The translations under genes and the position numbers were made by a program. 64,000 nucleotides of DNA from Morella rubra (taxonomy: Eukaryota > Streptophyta > Magnoliopsida > Fagales > Myricaceae): positions 7,997,243 to 8,061,242 of the forward strand of contig CM025849.1 of NCBI GenBank assembly GCA_003952965.2, given 5' to 3'. Shown piece by piece: positions 36,090-46,788 of the stretch. Positions within the stretch are counted from its first letter, which is position 1; each line of letters starts with the position of its first letter. The notes under the pieces were generated by a model that saw only the letters and a program-made list of their open reading frames with translations, was not told the origin of the DNA and did no database searches.

Positions 36090-38084
36090 ATGTACTTAAA
36101 AGAGGGGTGTTCCTTATTGTTGAAAGTACACAAGCCTTCAATCCCATTTGTGCTAAACACAAGCCCAATTCTCAATCCCCCTAAACCCCAAGCTGAACAA
36201 AAACAGTGTCTTCTCAGAGAAAGCGACGTCGTAACCAGATTGAAATGCGAGGGTGACATCGTTTCGGCCTTGGAGTACTTCAAGTCCATTGCCAATTCAG
36301 GTGCCTTCAAGCACACCCCATTAACGTACGAAACCATGATCGAGAAACTCGGACAGGAAAAGAATCAAACCGATGCTGTGCAATATTTATTGCACCAAAT
36401 GAAGTTGGACGGAATTGGTTGCTCCGAGGACTTGTTTGTGAGTGTGATAAAAGCTTATCGGCGAGCTGGGTTGGCCGAGCAAGCCTTGAAAACGTTTTAT
36501 AGGATAAGGGAATTCAGGTGCGAACCGACTGTGAAAATTTACAATCATGTGTTGGATTCCTTGCTTAGTGAGAACAGGTTTCGGATGATTAATCCAATAT
36601 ATAGTAACATGAAGAGAGATGGAATGGAGCCAAATGTGTTTACATACAACATTCTTCTGAAGGCATTGTGTAAGAATGATAGGGTCGATGGTGCATGCAA
36701 GTTGCTCGAGGAAATGTCAAAAAAGGGGTGCTCTCCAGATGCAGTGAGCTATACGACCATAGTGTCAGCATTGTGTGTGGCTGGTAAGGTGGAAGAAGCA
36801 AGGGAGCTCATAAGGAGGTTTGAACCCGTTGTGTCAATTTATAATGCTTTGATAAGTGGGCTATGCAGAGAATACAAGTTTGAGGAGGTTTTCAAGTTGT
36901 TAGTCGAGATGTTGGACAAAGGGATTGATCCTAATGTTATCACCTACTCAGCGGTGATTAGTTCTCTCTGTGATGTGGCAAAGGTTGAGTTGGCTCTTGC
37001 TGTGTTGGCCCAGATGTTTAGCAGAGGATGTAGTCCCAATATTTACACATTTACTTCCTTAACAAAGGGGTATTTCTATAGAGCCAGACAGTGCGAAGGT
37101 ATTGAAATGTGGAACCGAATGATTACAGAAGGATTTGTACCCAATGTTGCTGCATACAATAACCTAATACGTGGTCTTTGCTCCTGTGGAAATATGAGTA
37201 AATCTGTAACTGTTTGCGATGAAATGGAGGGAAATGGCTGTTCTCCAAATGTGATTACATATAGCACTCTCATTGATGGCTTTGCAAAAGCAGGGAACTT
37301 GGTTGGTGCATCTGTGACATGGAACAAGATGATTACTCGGGGTTGTCATCCTAATGTTGTGGCATATACCTGCATGGTGGATGTCCTTTCTAGGAATTCT
37401 ATGTTTAACCAGGCTCATTGTCTGATAGAGAATATGATTACTGAAGCTTGTCCCCCAAATACGGTTACATTTAATGCTTTTATCAAAGGCTTATGTGGCA
37501 ATGGAAGACTAGACTGGGCTCTAAGTGTGCTTGATCAGATGGAGAGATATGGGTGTTTTCCTAACATCACAACTTATAATGAGCTATTGGATGGTCTTTT
37601 TAAGGGAAAGAGATTCAGAGAGGCTTTTGGACTTGTTAGGGAGCTAAAAGCAAAGAAGATTGGGCTGAATTTAGTTACTTGTAATACCCTTATGTGTGGG
37701 TTTTGTCATGCTGGTATGCCTCAGGACACTTTGCAGCTTTTTGGGAAAATGCTGGTTGGAGGAATAAAGCCTGATGCCATCTCATATAATGTAATAATTT
37801 ATGCCTACTGTAAGCAGGGGAAGGTTAAATCTGCTATCCAACTTTTTGACAGAAAGAGTGCAGCAGAAGAGTGGCACCCGGACATAGTAGGATACACTAC
37901 TCTTATATGGGGGATCTCTAGTTGGATAGGTGATGAAGAAGCCAATTTTTATCTTCAGAAGATGGTAAATGAAGGGATCTACCCCAACCTCACCACCTGG
38001 AACATATTAGTCCACTGTTTATTTAGCAACTTAAGTCACATAGAGCCGATCCACATTCTTGATGATATCCTGGGTGACGGATAA
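36090..38084 (+). CDS. P-class pentatricopeptide repeat protein, copy 2
   Basis: Encodes a 664-aa protein identical to that at 20777-22771, with the same leader, uORF and 3' region. Lack of even silent differences between two single-exon genes of nearly 2 kb is hard to reconcile with an established duplication, so this is probably the same gene assembled twice. Functionally it is a predicted organellar RNA-binding protein of the P subclass. It lies divergent to the partial EMC6 copy. Confidence 0.9.
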   Translation: MYLKEGCSLLLKVHKPSIPFVLNTSPILNPPKPQAEQKQCLLRESDVVTRLKCEGDIVSALEYFKSIANSGAFKHTPLTYETMIEKLGQEKNQTDAVQYLLHQMKLDGIGCSEDLFVSVIKAYRRAGLAEQALKTFYRIREFRCEPTVKIYNHVLDSLLSENRFRMINPIYSNMKRDGMEPNVFTYNILLKALCKNDRVDGACKLLEEMSKKGCSPDAVSYTTIVSALCVAGKVEEARELIRRFEPVVSIYNALISGLCREYKFEEVFKLLVEMLDKGIDPNVITYSAVISSLCDVAKVELALAVLAQMFSRGCSPNIYTFTSLTKGYFYRARQCEGIEMWNRMITEGFVPNVAAYNNLIRGLCSCGNMSKSVTVCDEMEGNGCSPNVITYSTLIDGFAKAGNLVGASVTWNKMITRGCHPNVVAYTCMVDVLSRNSMFNQAHCLIENMITEACPPNTVTFNAFIKGLCGNGRLDWALSVLDQMERYGCFPNITTYNELLDGLFKGKRFREAFGLVRELKAKKIGLNLVTCNTLMCGFCHAGMPQDTLQLFGKMLVGGIKPDAISYNVIIYAYCKQGKVKSAIQLFDRKSAAEEWHPDIVGYTTLIWGISSWIGDEEANFYLQKMVNEGIYPNLTTWNILVHCLFSNLSHIEPIHILDDILGDG

Positions 38085-38384
38085 AAAACACAAATTTGGT
38101 GTTTTTTCTGAAAGTGAATATTACAGGCCAAAACATCACTCAAATGAAACAGATGTTCAAAATGACTGAATAGACGTATTGTTGTTGATCTTCTTGGACC
38201 TATTTTAGATCCTACCAGCATCCATTGGACAACTAGAGAGGCACAGGCAGTTGAGAGTCTTCACTCTCCGTGTGTGGTTTTGATAATGTCAAAATGTCAA
38301 GCACTCATCCTCTAATGACTGGTAATCGTGTTTTTTCTCTCTCCCATGGCCTTTTGTTGGGTTGAGCAGAATTGAAGATACGTT

Positions 38385-38409
38385 GGGGGGGGGGGGGGGG
38401 GGGGGGGGG
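38385..38409 (+). repeat. G homopolymer, 25 bp
   Basis: An uninterrupted G tract lies 300 bp past the PPR stop codon. In the other copy it is shorter and broken by an A. Length differences in such tracts are commonly sequencing errors. Confidence 0.9.
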
Positions 38410-39183
38410 TTGTTGCATTTGCACGTACACCTTGAATCTTGAAGGAATTGTGAGAAACTGCCAATTCCATCTTTACCAGTTTGCCCATTAGAGAAAATTC
38501 ATGCAGTCAACCCCGGTTGTTTCATAAGGATCCATGAAGCGGGCTTTAATTAAATTGGACGATCTGGATTGCCCGGCTATTGATCAAAATCTCTCAGAAG
38601 TTGGTTCAAAATTACTTCTAGTGGTAAGTGGAAGTCAAATTTCCCTGGTCTTCACAGAGGAGTTCACAATTTCACTGATCAGAGGTTGTAATCAAGTACG
38701 TAGTTTCATGGGAAAGAGGTGTGCAAGTGGTGTGTAGTTGTCAATGTCTACATACCTTGTAGTATATTTTCATTGGTTTTGATTTTGTTCGTATGTACCA
38801 ATAGAAGTTTTGGTCATCAATACTTTATGAACACTTTGTGTCTTGTGTGTAATACCATCATCAAAATGAAGTTTTGACATTGCCTTGTGACCATGGTGAA
38901 GCGTGGCCTGCCACCATCAACTTCTACTCTTGTCTAGATGATTCTAACCTTTTCTCCTCATGAATATTAAGAATATTCTAGAATGTCAGTGCTGATTTTC
39001 AACAGAGGAGTCCTACCATGTGCAAGGGAATCTTTATGCCCAGCAAGCAGTTTGTCCTTAGTTCATCCTCGGCTCCTCGTCTCGGAAAAAAATGAGGCCT
39101 TCATGTTTCCGACCGGACTTTCTGGCTTATTTTGAGAAAACGATTCGTAAACCCTGCCACAAATCCCATCGGGTTTGACTTTT

Positions 39184-39300
39184 GTCAGTGCATGCTGATA
39201 TAGCAATGCACGAATAGGTAGCTGCTGATTGGCTCGATTCAACAGCCGAAAAGACCTGCAACAAGCTGGCAGCATCCGCATGCATATATGCTAGCACACA
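39184..39300 (-). pseudogene. Fragment of a desiccation-related protein gene
   Basis: The sequence aligns by eye with the third-exon start and adjoining intron of the tandem desiccation-related genes (compare 47090-47200). Shared blocks include ATATAGCAATGC, CTGATT, AAAAGRCCTRCAACAAGCT and a following ATCC.CATG..TATATGC. Read on the minus strand in mixed frames it recalls the GLLGVESGQDAV region. Frameshifts and the short length show it is a relic. It supports this flank being adjacent to the desiccation-gene cluster. Confidence 0.5.
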
Positions 39301-39429
39301 CATGGCCCCGCAAAAGAGCAAAAGGGTTCTATGAATGACTTTTGCTTATCCAAGGTTTGAGTCGATGGTCAAAGTTTAGGCTGACCATTCCTTTCTCGAC
39401 TTGGAGACTGGGATTTTTTTGTTTCAACC

Positions 39430-39504
39430 TGCCGAGCCCACTCTGAAACAGCCGCCCATCTGTTTCTGGACTGTCCCCTGGCCCGGATTGCATGGCGTGA
39501 ATCA
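39430..39504 (+). mobile_element. LINE fragment encoding a zf-RVT-like zinc-binding motif
   Basis: One frame reads CRAHSETAAHLFLDCPLARI followed by AW, the recognisable cysteine/histidine signature found at the C-terminus of plant non-LTR (LINE) reverse transcriptases (C, ETAAHLFLDC, then W). Nothing upstream is readable as reverse transcriptase, so it is a small relic. Confidence 0.7.
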
Positions 39505-39823
39505 CCACATATATATATAAACGAAATTTAATGTTTTACGAAATAATAATAGCACAGAACGACAAGTTTATAATTGTACATTAACTGGTTTTACTGGTCA
39601 ATTAAAATATTGGTGGGATAGATATTTAAATGATGATGAACGTAATACTATTCAAGAGGCAATAAAAAGAGATGCTGATAACAATCCTGTCTTTAGTAAT
39701 GGTCAACAAATACTTGATTTTGTTAATACCTTATTATAAACTATTACCAAAAATTTTATCGGTGATTCAGGAATATATAAAGAACTTTCTTCTGATTTTC
39801 TGCTAAATCTTAAATGTCTTACT

Positions 39824-40225
39824 ATGGCTGATTTTCGCTGGTATAAAGATGTATTTTTATCAAAAGTATTGTTGCGAGATGATTGTAATCAAGCTTATTG
39901 GAAAGAAAAGCTAATAGCAGGTTTATCTTATTATTTTGCTCAAAAGGTTCGTATTAACTTAGCTAATGATCAAGGTGTTATTTTGTATGATCAATATACT
40001 TATGGTGAAATGATAAATATTATTAATCGAACTGGTTTGTTAATTTGCAATGATTTAAAATTAAATAAAACTTTAGAAATAGAGAAAAAACAAACTCGTA
40101 AAGAATTAGGCTTTTTCTGTGAACAATATGGTTATTCTGTTCCTTTACCCCCCTCAAAAGATAAAAAAATCATAAATATTACTCTTCAAAACCTTACTAC
40201 AAATCTAAACATAAACATAAATTAA
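39824..40225 (+). pseudogene. Pararetroviral capsid-protein fragment
   Basis: A 133-codon open stretch corresponds to the conserved central capsid region of plant pararetroviruses. It is followed in other frames by a basic lysine-rich stretch and the zinc knuckle at 40294-40335. The frame upstream is interrupted by a TAA near 39737. It is a defective relic. Confidence 0.7.
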
Positions 40226-40293
40226 AACCATATAAGAAATATTTTCCAGTTCATACGGAACCTAAACATAAATCTAAGAAAAAAGATATTACT

Positions 40294-40335
40294 TGTTGGA
40301 AATGTGGAAAAACAGGTCATTTTGCTAATAAATGT
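40294..40335 (+). other. Capsid zinc knuckle (C-x2-C-x4-H-x4-C)
   Basis: The frame encodes CWKCGKTGHFANKC, the CCHC nucleic-acid-binding motif seen near the C-terminus of pararetroviral capsid proteins. It lies after a run of lysines and is frame-shifted relative to the capsid fragment. Confidence 0.85.
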
Positions 40336-41068
40336 TATGTTAAAAAACAAATAAAAGAATTAGATGTTTCTCCTGAAATTAAAGCACAATTATGTAAAAT
40401 ATTTCTTAATACAAATTCTTCTCAAACACCTGTATCAGATAATAATTCTTCAACCACTTCTGAATACGCAAATTCTTCTTCTGATAATGATAGAATTCAA
40501 CTTTGCAACTATTTTGAAGAAAATTGTACCTGTAAAAAAAAAAAAATCTGTGTTGTCACAATCTGATCAATTATTATTAGAAATTATTTCAAAAATCCAA
40601 GACCCTAGTTTACAGCAAACCTATCTTTTAAAAATGAGAGAATTAGAAATGCATAATAATAATACTTTTGTTCCTTCTAGTTCTTCTTTTCAGTCCACAA
40701 TATACTACCCGATACTCATTATGATTATAGCAAAATATTAGCTCGCTTTTCTTCTTCAAATATTCAACCTCCTACTACACAAGACTTACATAGATAAATT
40801 CAAATACTTAAACAAGAAATTAAACAATTACAAAATACACAAACAAATTTTACAAAAATTACTGATCATTTGCTCACTGAAATTTGTTTACTTAAAACCC
40901 AAAATAAACAACCATTACAAATAGCTTATTTACTTACTTCTTCGAAATCTTTTCCTATTATACCATCTGACTCATTTTTGAATTTTTGATAAAATTATTT
41001 TTCAAAAATGGTATTCCGAAATAACCATTTGTATTAAAGATTATTCTTTTACTACTATTGCTTTAATA

Positions 41069-41083
41069 GACTCTGGTGCTAAT
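41069..41083 (+). other. Aspartic protease active-site motif DSGAN
   Basis: The codons read D-S-G-A-N, the D-(S/T)-G-A catalytic motif of retroviral-type proteases, at the expected place between the capsid and the reverse transcriptase. Confidence 0.65.
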
Positions 41084-41579
41084 TTAAATTGCATTCAAAA
41101 GGTTTAATTGATTCTAAATATTTTGAAAAATCAAAAGAAAAATTATCTCAAGCTGATGGTCAAAAGATGATATTAAATTATAAAATTCCTAATGTTCATA
41201 TTTGTAATAATGGATTTTGTTTTCAAACTACCTTTGTATAGTTAAAAATTTAACTTCTAAAGTAATATTAGGAAATCCTTTTTATCTCTACTTTATCCTT
41301 TTATTGTTACTGAAGAAGGAATAACTTCAAAAGTTTTAGGTCATGAAGTTACTTTTAAATTTTATTACCCTCCTTTACTCGAGATATTCAAGCTTTAAAA
41401 AATATTTCTATATCTAAAGAAATTAATATTTTAAATCAAACAAAAATAAATCGAAAAAGAAAACATTTACAATTTTTACAACAAGAAATTATATATCATC
41501 AAATAGAAGACCAGCTTAAAATAGTAAACTACAACAAGAAATACAGCAATATCAGCAAACCCTAGAAAAAACCATTTGT

Positions 41580-42245
41580 TCTTCTGTCCCTAATGCTTTT
41601 TGGAATAGAAAACAGCATATCATTACTCTTCCTTATGAACGCAGATTTTCTGAAAAGAATATACCTACAAAAGCTCGACCAATACAAATGAATCAAGAAT
41701 ATTTAGAAATCTGTAAAAAAGAAATTCAATCTTTATTAGAAAAAGGTTTAATACGACCATCTAAATCTCCATGGTCATGTGCTGCTTTTTATGTAATGAA
41801 TAATGCTGAAAAAGAACAGGGTGTTCCTCAACTTGTTATTAACTACAAACCTTTAAATTAAGCTTTAAGATGGATAAGATATCCTCTTCCGAATAAAAAA
41901 GATTTACTTAATAGATTACATAATGCTTGCATATTTTCTAAATTTGATATGAAATCTGGATATTATCAAATACAAGTCGCTGAACAAGATAGATATAAAA
42001 CCGCTTTTACTGTTCCTTTTGGTCATTTTGAATGAAATGTCATGCCTTTTGGTTTAAAAAATGCCCCTTCTGAATTTCAAAATATTATGAATGATATATT
42101 TACTCCTATACTTCTTTTGCTTTAGTCTATATTGATGATGTCTTAATTTTTTCTAAATCAATAAAACAACATTGGTATCATTTGCATAAATTTCAGAAAA
42201 TCATTGAACAAAATGGTCTTGTTGTTTGTCAGAAACAATAATCAT
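41580..42245 (+). pseudogene. Pararetroviral reverse transcriptase fragment
   Basis: RT family signatures follow in order: a KARPIQMN-type N-terminal segment, SPWSCAAFYV, KFDMKSGYYQI, MPFGLKNAPSEFQ and the YIDD active site (42128-42139). In-frame stops interrupt it (for example after the NYKPLN segment and just before NVMPFG), and frames shift just before YIDD. The thumb and the RNase H connection are missing from this strand. Confidence 0.85.
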
Positions 42246-43060
42246 TATCTTGAACAGTAACTGAATAGTAACTATCGGCAGCTTTATTCTGACATTTGCA
42301 AAATGACAATGGTATCCTTCATGTCATGTAATTATCCGTCAAATGAACGTTGCAGGGCTTCTATTTCTTCAATGGAAAGTTCCAACTCATAGCCAGCATA
42401 AGGATCTTGAGAATTTTCTTCATATTGAGAATTGATATCTTGGAATGAACTGGGGGCAGCAGTATCTTCTACGGTATCTTCTTCAGATAATTGAGACAAA
42501 ACTTCTAACAATTCCTTTTTATAATCATCTCGAGATGGGCCGCAGTGAGTTTGGCTTGAATCTGGCTTTTTTGAGAAATGAATTGGGGATGTTTGGCTAT
42601 GTGATGTTTGGCTTGGGCAATGGAGTTGATGATATTATCACAGGTAAAAACAGACCACCATTTCACAAAAAATTTCTTTGAAAGGATTTTGGCAGTATTT
42701 TCGTGGGTAAAAACAAACTTCCAACATAGTATCCAAGGAAAGAGGTTGAATGGAATGAAAAAGCGAAGGAGAATGGGGATATTTTTGCAAAGAGACAGAG
42801 TGAAAAACGAAGCCACTTCTCTCTACTTCCTAATTTCCTCAAAATCATCTCTGTTTCCTCTTTTCTCACTTCTTCACTTACCAGACTCTCTTTCCTAAAT
42901 ATCCAACTACCTTTCTTCATTCTCTGTTTACTCTTGCAATCCTTTGGTCTTCCTGCAATATCAAGTTTCCAGTTTTCAAGTTTTTCAAGTTCATCTTGTA
43001 CGTGTGCTTTTATTATTGTACTTTGTAAAAGTTGAATATTATTTCAATATGAGTCAAGAT
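42246..43060 (-). mobile_element. Pararetrovirus block 2, distal part: probable C-terminal and intergenic region
   Basis: This lies downstream of the RNase H frames when read on the minus strand, so by position it would hold the end of the last viral frame and the non-coding region. A glutamate- and serine-rich frame is visible around 42350-42520. The plus strand of 42790-42960 is CT-rich. No primer-binding site complementary to initiator tRNA was found. Confidence 0.4.
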
Positions 43061-43063
43061 CTT

Positions 43064-43595
43064 TCAACGAATAGTGAATTTAGAAAATCCAATATTAGAA
43101 GGATCATACTTGCACTGGGTTCTTTCAAATTCAACGGATTTGGTATCCTGCGAAATATGCTGATAAAATTCTTGTGTAAACATGGGATTACGTGGAACAT
43201 AATTCCACCTTGGTGGTAATATTTGGGAGGCTGTTTGGTATGGATCAGGAATTGTATGATATGGGTCTTCTACAAAGCACTCATGTCTAATATAGGTTTT
43301 GGATATTAATGGAGTATTAGGTAAAGGAGTAGCAGATGATGCACTGGAGATGATTGAACCTTTTGACTGAAAGTAGAATTCATATTTGGAAGAGGAGGAG
43401 GGACACATGGTCTGATATTGGTGGTATTTGGCTTATTTGGCTTAAAACATTAAATTGATTATTAATTGGAATTGATCCTGGATGAGGTCTAGGAGTAGCT
43501 CCACGAAAAGGAATAGGAGGTAATGGAGGAAAAGTATTATCTGAGGGAGAAAAAGTAGAATTTTTATTTTTATTTGAAGATGATAAAGAACTCAT
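43064..43595 (-). pseudogene. Pararetroviral C-terminal reading-frame relic
   Basis: Two overlapping minus-strand frames (43064-43408 and 43380-43595) are serine- and proline-rich and lie directly after the RNase H segment. I recognise them by position only, as the portion following RNase H. They are separated by a frameshift. Confidence 0.45.
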
Positions 43596-43670
43596 TTTCC
43601 GTGTAGAAATTCACGAGTTAAAAAATCAGGTATGGAATTATTAGAACCTTTAATATATTCAATATCGAAA

Positions 43671-44015
43671 TCAAAAATAGAAAGGATTGCTTGCCATCGG
43701 GCAAAAGATGTTTGGAAGCAAGATTTTTGACATCTTTAATAAAATATCTTTAGCAGATTGACAATCAACACGAATTAAAAATTTTTGATTTAATAAATCA
43801 TCTTGAAATTTTGAAATACAAAGAACAATTGCTAGTACTTCTTGCTTAACAGTGCTATATTTTTGTTGAGTTGTATTCCATGCATGAGAATGATAGCTTA
43901 CTATTTGCTCTTTAGCAGAGTCATGCATGTGTTGCTTTAATATGCCACCATAACCAAGATTTGATGTATCGGTTTCTACTATTTTGAATGCATGAGGGGA
44001 TGCATTGCTAAGCAT
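43671..44015 (-). pseudogene. Pararetroviral RNase H fragment, inverted
   Basis: The 114-codon frame contains the RNase H signature ETDTSNLGYGGILKQ, the segment YSTVKQEVLAIVLCISKFQD and a later RVDCQSAKD, which carry family acidic residues. It is on the strand opposite to the reverse transcriptase, although RNase H normally follows RT in the same polyprotein. The frame breaks soon after. Confidence 0.82.
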
Positions 44016-44029
44016 GGTAAATGTTTAAC

Positions 44030-45830
44030 ATGCATTCTCAGCTATAAAACATTCTACATTTGCTTTTAATACTGATTATGCAATAAAAACCATTGAACAA
44101 TTAATACCAATTGGCAAAGAATATGAAACTATTCATTTAATAAAATCTAATATGATTCAAAAACATATAACACAAGGCTTTAAATATATGCATATGGGTT
44201 TAGTTCAGATAGCAGCAACCCCTTTAACGCGTCAAGGTTTAAATGCTTCTGTTCTTTTATGCTTAAGAGATGGTCGACACAATCAATTTTCAAATTCTTT
44301 ACTTGGAATAGTTGAATCTTCTTTACATCAAGGTCCTATATATTTTAATTGTTATCCTTGTTTTCCTCTTTCTTTATCCGATCCTACTATTTTACATTCT
44401 TTAATATTAAATATTAAATCCATGGTCATGATATGATGGAAGGTGCTCAATATCTTGCCATTATATATCGACTCATTATAAATTAATGAAGACAACTCTT
44501 GATCCTAGATCTAAGGTTCGTCCTCATTCTGGTGAAACTTTACTTTTAACTACTAGTAATGAATTCTCAAATATTACAATTCCTCGTGTGATCAAATGTG
44601 ATGATGTTATTTTACCTGATCATTGGAAATTACCATTAATAGTACCTCCTCCTAAAAAAGAAAATTAACAGATTGAATATTTTACTCAACATACAGATGG
44701 ATCTGTTACTTTATCTTTTAATAAAGATAATACGAATACTTTATCAAATAGATTTTCTTCGGTATCCTCTTTATCTCCTTCTACAAGTTCTCGAAACTTT
44801 AAATCTGCTTTAAATTCTTTTCGTGCAAGTACTTCTTCAATACCACCCTATATACCACCTTTTATTCCTCCAAACACTGTTAAATCTGATAATTCTGTAC
44901 AAATCCCTATCTATGATAATCAGATTGAACCTCCTAATAAGACTTCTCCTACGCAATCTAAAATAATATCTTTAAAACGATCTCATTCTATTCATGTTTT
45001 ACAAAATAATTTTGTTCTTAATAAAGATATTTTACGAAAAGATTTTGAGTCCTTGGAAAATATTAAGAAAAGATTTTGGTTCTTTGATACTTATGATAAA
45101 ATAGACCAAGCTTATATACGTAGTGTTTATTATACTCATTGAACTACAGTATAACAACATATACCTTTATTTTCATATTTTGAACAATATTTACCTACTT
45201 TAAATGTTCTTACTAAAGAAATACCATGGCTTACTACTAATAGTCAACAGATTTATGAATTTTATCCTCTTAAAACTACCATTAGTATAGATCATCAAGC
45301 GAAACAATATTTTGCAACTCCCTATAAAGTCAATGCTTTAAATAATAATGATAAAAACTTTGATAATATTATTCAACAAAATAATTATACAAATGTTTAT
45401 TTACAAAAACTTGGTATTCATTTAACCAAACTTGAATCTTTAATAAAACCATCTGCTCCCGTTAAAACCTCTAAACCTCAACCTATGTTTATTCCTCATG
45501 AATTGCCACCATGCCTCCTTTGAATGCAGTCAACGCTACTACAGAAAAATTAGATAAAATTAATGAATTGCTTGCTAAATTATCAATAAATGAAAAGAAT
45601 AAAACTACTGCTTCTTCTTCTTCTTCTAAAATACAAGTTTTAAATCAGTCCAGTACATCTTCTAGTCCTATTACTTCTGATTCTGAAACTGATACTCCTG
45701 ATCTTGATATACAAAAATTAGAATCTCAATTTCAAGAAGACTTAAATCTTAATAAAATACATCGCTCCAAAAATAAGAAAAATGAATCTAAATATTATCA
45801 TTTAATACTAGAAATTATTATCCTCGACCT
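44030..45830 (+). mobile_element. Pararetrovirus block 3: movement protein and following polyprotein part; defective
   Basis: From about 44040 the plus strand encodes a decayed movement protein of the 30K superfamily. It is followed by a serine/threonine-rich linker and a segment extending to about 45800. Frameshifts and stops are frequent. The block ends at a CA/TA microsatellite. In the usual viral order this part precedes the capsid region of block 1. Confidence 0.7.
44152..44436 (+). pseudogene. Pararetroviral movement protein fragment (30K superfamily)
   Basis: A 94-codon frame contains the segments HMGLVQIAATPLTRQGLNAS and FNCYPCFPLSLSDPTILHSL, which resemble the conserved core of Caulimoviridae movement proteins. 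In living viruses this protein widens plasmodesmata for cell-to-cell spread. A frameshift follows at about 44425, where similarity continues in another frame. Confidence 0.75.

Positions 45831-45877
<47 letters not shown>
45831..45877. repeat. (CA)n(TA)n microsatellite
   Basis: About five CA units are followed by about eighteen AT units. It marks the right edge of readable pararetroviral sequence. Confidence 0.95.
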
Positions 45878-45878
<1 letters not shown>

Positions 45879-46788
45879 CCTCTCAATGTGTTAGTATCAT
45901 TACTGGATTTTGGTCATAATTACCCTATCCTTGTGCACAAACATTTGACGGAATTGATGGAGAAAACTTATCGTCTAAAAGAAAATGACTGTAATGCGTC
46001 TTAAAGTATTCATCCATCGCCTTTTCTTCTGAATCATAACATTTCCACCAACAACTTTGTTACGAAATTTCTCGGTACAAGGTTTGATCATATATAACCA
46101 TTGGCTGTAGAGTATATATATCAAACAGCTTTCTTCTGTTCAACATTTTCGTTACAGATTTCGAAATTTCTGTAAGAAGCAATTGCACGTGGATAAGCAA
46201 ATTCATAAAATACATTAAATGAGATTTAATAATTAGATCCTCTCTAATTTTTTGTCCGAATTGGACATTCCAATTTAGAGAGAAAGACAAGTTCTACACC
46301 ATTCAATATTATCCGTATTAATTATTGCGTAGCATATATTATGTATTTCTCTCTTAGTTTTGAGAAATGATCTAATTCGGACAAAAGATTGGAGAGGATT
46401 CTCCGTATGTACCCTTAGATTCTCGAATTTTATGTCTCACGTGTTGGCTTCTAGAAATTGTAGAATGCAGGAGATTCCAAAAATCAAGAAGGAAAGCAAA
46501 AAATATCAACATGGAAATAATAGTGTCAGTGCCGAGGCTATGGCATATATTGCGTGATTCTAGTGTGCACCAACCTCAGGTTGAATTAATTAATTAATTA
46601 ACCCAATTTTAAAGACAATGCTCTGGCGAAGTGATTGGATTAGGAGTCTCAGCAATTCCAGGCAAACTTGATCATATATACACAAAACATCTTTGTGTCA
46701 TATTTATTTCTATCTTTGCAAAGGTCATATAGTTTAGATACAGTTACGCATAATTTAAACAAAGTTACATGAAAATTGGACCAACGCT
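45878..46788. other. Intergenic; possible small hairpin
   Basis: No gene is seen. The segment near 46237-46266 (GATCCTCTCTAATTTTTTGT) and an approximate reverse complement near 46369-46403 (ACAAAAGATTGGAGAGGATT) may form the arms of a small foldback element. Confidence 0.35.

Larger units (their letters stand above)
33476..39186. repeat. Second copy of the EMC6-PPR segment
   Basis: Matches 18167-23727 at an offset of 15311-15313 bp, including introns, promoter and 3' region. The only differences I see up to the PPR stop are one T in a homopolymer near 34803 and one G near 36072. Beyond the G-run near 38385 there are a few small differences. From 38498 to 39186 it also corresponds to the inverted arm of the first copy. 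Confidence 0.9.
39515..42245 (+). mobile_element. Endogenous pararetrovirus (Caulimoviridae-like) block 1: coat protein, protease, reverse transcriptase; defective
   Basis: An AT-rich block carries degraded reading frames in the order capsid region (39515-40790), aspartic protease (about 41000-41300) and reverse transcriptase (about 41580-42245). Stops and frameshifts interrupt it repeatedly, including in the RT. Gene order and motifs match the Caulimoviridae polyprotein order. There is no integrase, as expected for pararetroviruses. It ends shortly after the RT active site, where the opposite-strand block begins. The relic cannot encode functional proteins. Confidence 0.8.

Noticed and set aside
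23212-38737. A 67-codon ORF (MKRALIKLDDLDCPA...) found three times, at 23212, 24488 (minus) and 38534
   Set aside because: Its three copies are explained by the palindrome and the segment duplication; there is no family resemblance, and it lies in the PPR 3' region.
39515-45830. Reading the pararetroviral region as a Ty3-type retrotransposon
   Set aside because: Movement-protein and Caulimoviridae capsid signatures are present; no integrase or LTR pair was found.
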